Positions 56,401 through 64,000 of a DNA stretch of 64,000 nucleotides are shown here, one piece after another; within the stretch, counting starts at the first letter, position 1; each line of letters starts with the position of its first letter. The stretch is from the NCBI GenBank assembly GCA_963682025.1, contig OY821522.1:29438959-29502958 (forward strand). Reading direction: 5' to 3'. The notes under the pieces were generated by a model. It was not told the origin of the DNA. It worked only from the letters and a program-made list of their open reading frames with translations, and searched no databases. The stretch is from Cordilura impudica. Lineage: Eukaryota > Arthropoda > Insecta > Diptera > Scathophagidae. A program made the position numbers and the translations under genes.

Positions 56401-57394
56401 AAATTACTGTATCTTCTTCGAGCACTTTTGATGATTAAAAACTGATTAATCACATGCGCTATTAGAAAAAGGCTAGAAAATGGCTTTTGCTTTCTCTTAA
56501 AAAGTGATTTATAGAAGAATTACATTAAATAAGACTCAAAAATGAGTCGAAACAGATCAGAAAAGCAGATAAAAAGGACTCTTAAGAAGATTCGCGGGTA
56601 AGGTAATATTTAATCGCAACAAAAGAATATTTTGTGATCAGCAAAAGGGCGCATTTATGACTGTTTTAATAGCACATATGAGTCAAAAAGACTCTACATG
56701 ATCATTTATTGCATAAAATGCTTACTGAGATTTTATTCGCTATATGTAGAAACAGATTTTTTAAGTAAAACAAATCTGCATACAATTTCAATTCTATTTC
56801 GTTCACAATGATACGATCACTTTGTTTACTAGCTACCAGTAAAATAAGAAAATAGTATTATAATACAGCGTAATGATGAATTGTACTTCTCAATTAGTTT
56901 ATTTTTAATGTGCCATAAGATGTTCGGATTGTGCTAAGAAAAGCATGAATATATGTTTCCCAGGGCGAAGCTTCATCATTGCACTTTGATTGAGTTGAGC
57001 TCCGCGACTATTCGTAATGTGAATAGCTCGTGTCTAAAATTTTTGGTAATTGGGAATGGCGTTTGTGTTAAGAAAAGCATAAACGCATGTTTCCGAGGGC
57101 AAGGCTCGATCCGCGGTTATTCTTAATGTGGATAACTATTGAAACAAAATTTTGGGAATGGCGTTTGCCTCCATCCCGACATTAAATAACAAATTTTAAA
57201 AATTTATTGTAATTAACATCTGACAAAAAATAGTATTTTTCTAAACACCAATTTTTTTACAGGGTAAATAAATATTTTATGGTTTACATACCTACTACTT
57301 TTGAATGCAAGTATGCAGGGTTTTTACATGTACTAAAAATACAACTCTTAAAACCATACTATTTTTGCAACTCTAAAAATTTCAGAATTTTGTA
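56401..57394. other. gene-free sequence
   Basis: A ~100-bp motif with AAGCATGAATATATGTTTCC and CAATTGGGAATGGCGTTTG-like ends is repeated in degenerate form (about 56935-57060 and 57065-57180). Nothing else supportable. Confidence 0.45.
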
Positions 57395-58205
57395 TAAATA
57401 AAATAAAATACCGATTTATTTTAATATGCGCTTATTATGGATATACATATACAGAATATATGAATATTATTTATAGTATTTTGATATTGGCAACAGTAGT
57501 ATGTATCAATTTGTAACATTTTGTGATGTTATAAAAATCGCAGAATATTGATATTGATTTTATATAGTTTCTTTTATTAATTAATTAACTTAAATATTAC
57601 ACCAAAAAATATTGATATTGATGAATTTTTATATTATTAAGACAACGACCACAAAAACAACATGTACAGCTATGACAAAATACAAAATTTTGGAAAACAA
57701 TATAGGAAAACGTCATATTTTTTTTTACCTTTTCAGTGTTTTCTCGGCACCTATAAAACCTATTGTCATGATTTAACAACAGAAGCCTTCTCATGATGTT
57801 AGTGAATCATTCTCACTAAAAACGAGCGCCCTAGCTATCCTATTGAGGGCGTTATCGTGACAAGAACACATATTCAAATCATATTTTCTCAGGACTTTTT
57901 TCACTTCTTCGCTCAATTCTCGGGACCAGATTAACCGATTTAGACGATTTTAAATAGCAAACTTCTCAGGATGTTAGTGAATCATTTTTTATACCAACGA
58001 GCGCCCTATCTACCCGATTGAAGCCGTCATCGTGCTTTCCACAGACGGACAGACGGACAGACGGACATCGCTATATCAATTTCGCTTGTTATAAGGATCA
58101 CAAATATATATATTTTATGGCGTCCAGATTTTTTTTTTCTGATTATTACAAACGGAATGACAAACTTATATATACCCTCAGCACACTGGAGTGGAGGGTA
58201 TAAAA
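57395..58205 (+). mobile_element. mini-me-like repeat, family 3, copy 1
   Basis: Collinear with 59665-60736. It contains CAGACGGACAGACGGACAGA (58043 onward), a (TA)n stretch near 58108, and the end GCACACTGGAGTGGAGGGTATAAAAA. (TA)n plus GTCY tracts are the marks of mini-me elements. The upstream part has the shared ACGACCACAAAAACAAC motif. No gene. Confidence 0.65.
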
Positions 58206-59664
58206 ATAATATTCGCATCAAATTGCGGTATTTATGTAACAATTTTTGTGTTCGCAATTCTTAAATATCATTTGAGGTTTTCTAAAATTCATTGAATTTA
58301 AATCAATGTTTTCTGTAGTCCGATTCTGTAAATTTCAACGATCCGACAATCGCAAAATATACAGACAGCTATTGTTGTTTGCACTAAGGATTAAGTGATT
58401 CACTAAGTACATACATCTTAACGACAGTCGACAAATCTATTTTTCTATTTATTTAAATTGTAAACGAGTGGTATCTCTGTCAAAATAAGCGAAAAACACA
58501 AAGAAGAATAGAAAAAAACAAATTACTTCGTGTTTGAGAAGATGATTTTATGTTTATGTTTAATATCTTTATTTTTTTTTTACTAATATTTCTGTTTATT
58601 TATTTGAAAATGAAATAATGAATTGAATATGCTATTTAATTTTTTTTATTTATATAAAAAAGTTTTTTAATAGAAGCAAAATATTTTCACTATTTTATGA
58701 TTTTTATTTATGTATGACGACATTTCAACCTAAAAGTTTTTATCGATTGAATAAGCAACACAAAAATGGTTGTCGTTTAGATAACAACAACAGCTAAATT
58801 AACCAATAGCGAATATCGCTTAAAAATTTTACTGACAATTTTGCTATTTTCTTTTTTTAACGATCCGACTATCGTTAAAAGAAGTTTTTGAATCGCGATA
58901 CTGAACGCTATTAATTTCTCCTGAATGTCAATATTTTTTTTAAATGTGAAAATTTTTTAAATGTAAACATAGGTATTTGGTGTTTTTTTTTTTTTTTTTT
59001 GGAATTTCAATTTGTGTTTAACGAATAAAATTTATATATTAAAGATGCAATTGATGTCTTCTAAATTTAAAATTATAATTTCCGACGTTTTGATATGATT
59101 TTCTGAAATTCAATTAATTGTAATTTATAATTGGAAATTTTTAATTCCAGTTTTTAGAATTGATATTTTCTTAAATTTGAATGGAAAATTTAAAAAAACC
59201 AATTTTGTATTTATGTGAATAATAATGCTTTAGTAATTATAAACAATTTTTAAAAATTAGATGTAATCGCAATCAGATATTTTATAGGTAAAGCAGAATA
59301 ATAATTCTATATAACTATGTAGAACTGTTTTGAAAGCTAAAAACTCATTAATAACTCGGTAACCCTATTTTGTAAAGACAACAAAAAGTTAATATGCCAA
59401 ACTTATGTTCATATTTGTAAAAGAATAATGAAAAAAACGTATGAAATAAAAGACCAGCCCGTGTATACTCTTAACATTGTTCTGTATGATATCTAGTTGA
59501 AAATATTGACATTCATGTTAAAATATAAATAACTATTGCAAAGCTAATTAGAACAAAAATTGTGACGCCATCTACTGCGGCATAGTCACGCTGAGCAAAA
59601 TGAAGTGACACTCTGTTAATGCAAAAGAAATGTATTTTCCCCACAACAAAATATTGCAGAATTT
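58206..59664. other. AT-rich DNA without a recognisable gene
   Basis: Two ~30-bp stretches with AACGATCCGAC(A/T)ATCG at about 58338 and 58860 are the only repeated motif I noted. No frames above background. Confidence 0.45.
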
Positions 59665-60736
59665 TATGTTAATAAAATAATATACCGATTTATTTCTAAC
59701 ATGCAGTTGTTATGGATATACATATATAGAATATATGTATATTATTTGTATTATTTAATATGTTTATGTAAATATTACACACAAAAAATACAACATCAAA
59801 CGTTATTTTTGTGTTTTTCTCTTTAAATAAATTTATACATAAATTTTTTTTGTTAAATTTACATTGTTTTTTTTTTATTAACAACTAGGTATTTTAGCAT
59901 TATTTGCTTTAGATGTTGGTGAATTTCTACTCCCTTTATATTAACTCGTAGTGTCTGCTTGTCGAAAAAATTTTGGATCGATTTTAACCCCTTTCCCGTG
60001 ACCTATTCGATCTGAAATTTTGCAGGCAGGCTCGTGGTAATGACAGAAATGATCTAATAAATTTTTTTAGTGATGCCAAAACAATGGAAACTTTTAAATT
60101 TTTCTACCAGAGTTAATAAAAAAATGTACAAAGGGTTAGTTTTTATTATATTATTACCCCAACGACCACAAAAACAACAAGTCCAGCTATGACAGCAACA
60201 CAACACTTACAATAAAACAAGAACAATATAGAAACATCATATTTTTAATTTTTTTTTTAATTTTTCAGAGATTTCCCTGGAACTGTTCCACCGATTTCAA
60301 TGATTTTTGAAATAGAAATCTTCCCATGAATTTGGTGAATCATTCTCGTTAAAAATGATCACTGTAGCTGCACTATTGAAGGCGTGATCGTGACAAGAAC
60401 AACATAGAAAATTATATTTTTTCAAGACTTTTTTTAGTTCTTCATTCAAATCTCGGGCCCTAATCGACCGATTTGGACGATTTTTAATAGCAAACTTTTC
60501 AGGATGTTACTGAAACATTTTTTATACCAACGAGTACCCTAGCTGCCCGATTGATGCCGTCATCGTGATTTCCACAGACGGACAGACGGACAGACGCACA
60601 TCGCTATATCAACTCCGGTTGTTATAAGGATCACAAATATATATATTTTATGGGGTCCAAAATTTTTTTTCTAATTATTACAAACGGAATGACAAACTTA
60701 TATATACCCTCTGCACACTGGAGTGGAGGGTATAAA
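59665..60736 (+). mobile_element. mini-me-like repeat, family 3, copy 2
   Basis: The same elements as copy 1: ATACCGATTTATTT start, ACGACCACAAAAACAAC, GACGGACAGACGGACAGACG (about 60578), (TA)n and the GGAGTGGAGGGTATAAAAA end. It is longer than copy 1 by about 260 bp and ends within the Harbinger fragment next to it. Confidence 0.65.
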
Positions 60737-60925
60737 AATCTGGGAGGAAGATAAATCGCTATGTGAGCATATGGTTTCATAATGCTTGGACGAAGAGAAA
60801 ATGCGTGGCCCGACACAAAGACATATGGAATCGGGGTATCACCAAACACGGGACATGGTCCTGGTAAATTTAATTCCTCTCTTTCCATCTTTCTGAAAAA
60901 TTTTGTATTATTAAAGACACCGCCG
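60737..60925 (-). pseudogene. Harbinger transposase internal fragment, catalytic Asp lost
   Basis: Minus frame GGVFNNTKFF, EREELNLPGPCPVFGDTPIPYVFVSGHAFSLRPSIMKPY in part: IPYVFVSGHAFSLRP corresponds to the PYVFVGDxAFPLKP motif of DDE_Tnp_4, where the Asp is now Gly. Bounded on one side by a family-3 repeat and on the other by a Transib end. Confidence 0.75.
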
Positions 60926-61440
60926 CACAGTGGACCATATTTTGAGAAGGCGGCCAAAAATCATTTTTGTTTTTGTTACCGATTTTAAAGTTATGTTATT
61001 CATTTGAAAGTAAATACTAGTAAACCTCGGGAGCCAAAAAATTGCGACTCTATCTCAACTATATCACAGCGAAGAGGGTCTTCGAAAATGGGCTTTCTCA
61101 GTATTTTGCTAAAATTAAAAATTTCTTTGTAAATTTTTATTTTTGAATGACTGTAACTTTTGTGATTTAAAAGATTTTGAAGTGAAGTAAATTTTGTGTA
61201 ATTTTGTGGCTTCCTTACTATTAACGTTAAAAATGTAAAATCACTGAGTCATTCCGAAATTTAAAAAAAAAATTTTTTTAAAAAGGTCAAAATTTTCCGA
61301 AAATCTCCTACTTAATAGAGCATAACTCCTGCCAGTCAAAAGCAGTCAGAAAAAATCTTGCACTCTTCTATAGTCCGAACTCTCCCCTATACTCCTATAT
61401 CCCATTATAAACCCGCCAGTTTCCGCCCGTGTGCACCAGA
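60926..61440 (+). mobile_element. second Transib end, partial
   Basis: It starts CACAGTGGACC, preceded by CGCCG (60921-60925), and has GCCAAAAATCA about 28-38 bases in, the same layout as the Transib at 43538. It lies exactly at a GGCGG codon pair of the Harbinger gene. The following ~500 bp are non-coding with the AT-rich look of the Transib leader. No opposite end was found. Confidence 0.6.
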
Positions 61441-62280
61441 ACAATTTTTCCGACCCAAGGTTAGATATTTTCTCAAAAACACTTTCTGAGTCGATTAAAC
61501 GATGTCCGTCCGTCCGTCTGAGTGTTATGAATACAAAAGTTGGTCGTACCGGTGCACCGCGGTGTATTTTTTGCGTGTCGGTAGAGTTGTCAGGAGTTGT
61601 TATATAGTTCTAAAAAAGGGTTGAGATATAATGCGCTTAATTGTTACAGGTACATTTACATAGGTATCTTTCAAAAACATTAATAGTCTGAATTAGAGTT
61701 ATATAGTTTAAATACCTGACAAAATGGGAAACAATTTAAATAACAGGTAAATGGTAAAAAAAAACTATTGCGACATAGCCCTTTAAGATATGAGCAGGTA
61801 TGCTTCACCTTTTAAAAGGGGTTAGGGTGTGGGTTTTTATGCTTCTAAAAGTGGTAATAAAAGATAAAAATTTTTATTTTACATAATTGCAAGAAAGAGT
61901 ATTTGAGGGGCTTAGAGCACAAGGGGTGTAAGTGACTTATTTTTCATACTGAGAAAAATGAGGTTAAAGTTAAATTGGAATAAAAAATTGTAGAGGCTAT
62001 TTTAAATATTACTTTATAATTAATAGAGATCCTAAGATGTATTTTAACCTAATATGATAAAAAAATACCATCCTTTACCTATACAAATACCCAAAAAACA
62101 TCTTTGAAGTAAGGAAAGTCGCAATTACACCCCTTGTGCTCAAATTTTTTGTTAAAATTTGTAAATAAATAAAGTTTTACCTTAAAATAATGTCAGTAAA
62201 ACCTAATAAGAAAACCAGATAGACTACATTTTTTAACAATTTTTATTAAGTAGTGCTTTTATGGGTCCATGTTAAATTTT
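61441..62280. other. gene-free stretch with a HINE scrap and an inverted pair
   Basis: 61470-61530 holds a family-1 scrap (CACTTTCTGAGTCGATTAAA and GTCCGTCCGTCCGTCTG). An inverted pair GAGCACAAGGGGTGTAA is at about 61916-61932 and 62130-62146, bracketing ~230 bp, possibly a MITE or a terminus of the next element. Nothing else. Confidence 0.5.
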
Positions 62281-64000
62281 TTAGACGTCATAATCAGATT
62301 CCATGACATCATCTGGCTCATCTTCACCCTCACTTTGGCTTTCGATTATTCCCGGGATTTCTTTCATTTTATCATGAGGAAGTGTTTTGAACCATTCATG
62401 GTATATTGGTGGGATGTAGCAAAGAAGATCCTGGAGGCTTTTGTATTTTTCGAACTTTATTGGTTTGACGCTGTTTTTAGAAGGAAGTTGTGGGAGTAGT
62501 TTCATGGTTCGACCAACATATCTACCTTTCATGTTTAGTTTATTGAAGTTTTCTTGCTCATTTATTAGGTTATCTTTGTATGAGAGATTCCAAGGGTCAC
62601 CCTTCTCAAAATGTAACCATTGCATTTTTCGGATGCCCGGTACCCTATTTTTAAAAAACCTTTGGATGGGCTCTAGACTTATAAAGTCCTTATTTTGCAT
62701 AGGTGTTACGGTAAATTTTTTACTTGAATTTGACACAAGCTTCTCCCACTCTTGAGGTACATAAATCTGACAGAAATTCTTTTTTTTGTTAATTTCTATA
62801 ATTCCAAAATTTTGGTCACACTCCATAAATGAGTGTCCAGAGAGTAAAAATTTGTGATTTACTTCTTCAATATGAGTATTTTTAATAATGTACAGCCAAA
62901 ACTGAACAATGTAGTGACTCTTATTCTGTCCACCACAGTTGTCGCTATAAGCTGTAATGCGAGTCACACTCTGAGGCAAAGAGTTAATAAATTTTAAAAG
63001 ACAAGAACTAATTTCTTGGCAGCCACGTGAAGCTTGGCTCTCATTCCACATATACATATTGGCGTCTCCCGTTGATAAATTGTGGACACACATGTTGTAT
63101 GTCCAAAGTTGGCGGGCATAGTATACTTGAGTGCATGTCAGTACAGGAGTTGGCAACATTTTTTGCAAGTCGAAACAAATTGCTACATGGGTGTTAGTAC
63201 TATCATTTTTAACAAGCTCTTTAACTCTATCTTTATCCAATTTTGCTGCTTCAGCTTTTTTCAAATGCATTTGTTTTTCTTCTTTGGCCGCATTTTTAAC
63301 AGCGTCTGTTTCACCATGCTCAATTGAAATTTGCAATTTGTCGCAAGTAACACATGTGTCAGTTTGGGGTTTGTGGAAACTTATGTTAAAACATGTGTTA
63401 AAAATATGGGTGTAGAAGCTCTTTTTCACTGGTGCTGCTTCCTTTTCTGTGCAAAATTCCAAGTAAAGTGCGTACATCTTTGTTACAGTTAGGCTGCTAC
63501 ATAAATACTTTCTATTGGGGGCATAGTTTCTTGACTAATGACTTGAATACTTGGGAAATGATTTAATGTGGTCTTTTACTAATTGTACTGATACATCAGC
63601 AATTTTATTGCCAGGGACTTTCTTGCCTCTTTTGTCTTTTTCGACTATGGCTGTTGTAGATATTTGTTTCTTTTTAACAATATTGTCCACCCTCTTTGTT
63701 GACACATCTAATGTTTTCATAAAAAATTCTTTACAGACTCTAAATCCAATCAGTTCATAGGCAGCACTGACAGTTCTATTCTTTGAACTTTGCCTTTTCA
63801 CTTTAAATGGAGCACAAAGAGTGATTGCTGAGCTTAAAAAAGAAGATTGCAAATTATGATCTTCAAGGCCCCAATAGTCTATAAAAATGTCATTCCGTTT
63901 TTCCTCAGGAATGTTATCATTGCACTTGAATCTGCATATATGGTTGTATGACTTTACGCATTTCTTATTGTGAAGTTCCCCTTTTCTGTCTAAATATTCC
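62281..64000 (-). pseudogene. transposase-like protein with SDNCGGQN motif, one stop, runs off the window
   Basis: One minus-strand frame from the window edge to the stop at 62281, about 573 codons, interrupted only by a TAG at 63535-63537. Motifs: KKCVKSYNHICRFKC near the edge, FRVCKEFFMKTLDVS, VKDHIKSFPKYSSH, a zinc-like CVTCDK, FDLQKMLPTPVL, YARQLWTYNMCVHN, ITAYSDNCGGQNKS, HKFLLSGHSFMECDQNFG. These mark a transposon-derived protein family found in insects, cnidarians and fish. I suspect one of the Sola-like DDE groups but cannot confirm. The acidic C-terminus is EGEDEPDDVMESDYD. The single nonsense codon suggests recent loss, or a sequencing error. Confidence 0.75.

Overview
This window is a eukaryotic transposable-element graveyard. 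It is AT-rich, has short GT-AG introns inside transposon genes, and holds no single-copy host gene that I can recognise. The best organism guess is a brachyceran, probably calyptrate, fly: the commonest repeat is a mini-me/HINE-like element with GTCC/GTCT tetranucleotide tracts and a 3' hairpin, of a kind known to be abundant in Diptera. This is inference from repeat content, not from a marker gene. Family names below come from reading protein motifs by eye; no database search was run.

Layout. (1) 1-14913 is a four-level nest. A tandem array of ~325-bp Helentron 5' units (end of one at 1-58, three more at 14914-15862) is split by a minus-oriented HINE (59-350 plus 14462-14913). That HINE is split by a head-to-tail row of plus-oriented HINEs (351-14461). 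One of those is split by a 10.78-kb Ty3/gypsy-type LTR retrotransposon (2194-12973, minus strand, 4-bp duplication ATAC). (2) 14914-20890 is a decayed Helentron: rolling-circle replicase with HUH motif, PIF1 helicase and a C-terminal endonuclease. (3) 21276-30479 alternates a ~2-kb LTR-like unit A with BEL/Pao gag-protease remnants B in the order A-B-A-B-A, with a Harbinger deletion derivative (25009-25785) inside the first B. (4) 30480-32139 holds two more HINEs. (5) About 32140-36190 is the left part of a Polinton/Maverick (integrase, exonuclease-like protein, packaging ATPase, small proteins), ended by a 5'-truncated non-LTR retrotransposon (36190-37915).

(6) 37916-43500 has low-complexity DNA, a histone-type mRNA 3' stem-loop on the minus strand, and a decayed element with a transposase-like gene and a DUF4806 gene. 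(7) 43538-47324 is a complete but dead Transib element with RSS-like ends and a 5-bp CGACG duplication. (8) 47362-51896 has a palindromic MITE, a Helitron with TC/CTAG ends, and a Harbinger with MADF and transposase genes. (9) 51898-56294 has HINE-type repeats, a hAT element with exact 8-bp duplication, and two TAA-flanked MITEs. (10) 57395-61530 has repeated microsatellite-rich elements, a Harbinger fragment and a second Transib end. (11) 62281-64000 is a nearly intact transposase-like gene running off the window.

There is no gene network here. The units relate to each other as autonomous elements, their non-autonomous relatives and their insertion targets. The most informative items are the exact insertion boundaries (TSD plus TIR or LTR), which give relative ages, and a canonical -1 frameshift signal between gag and pol of the LTR element.
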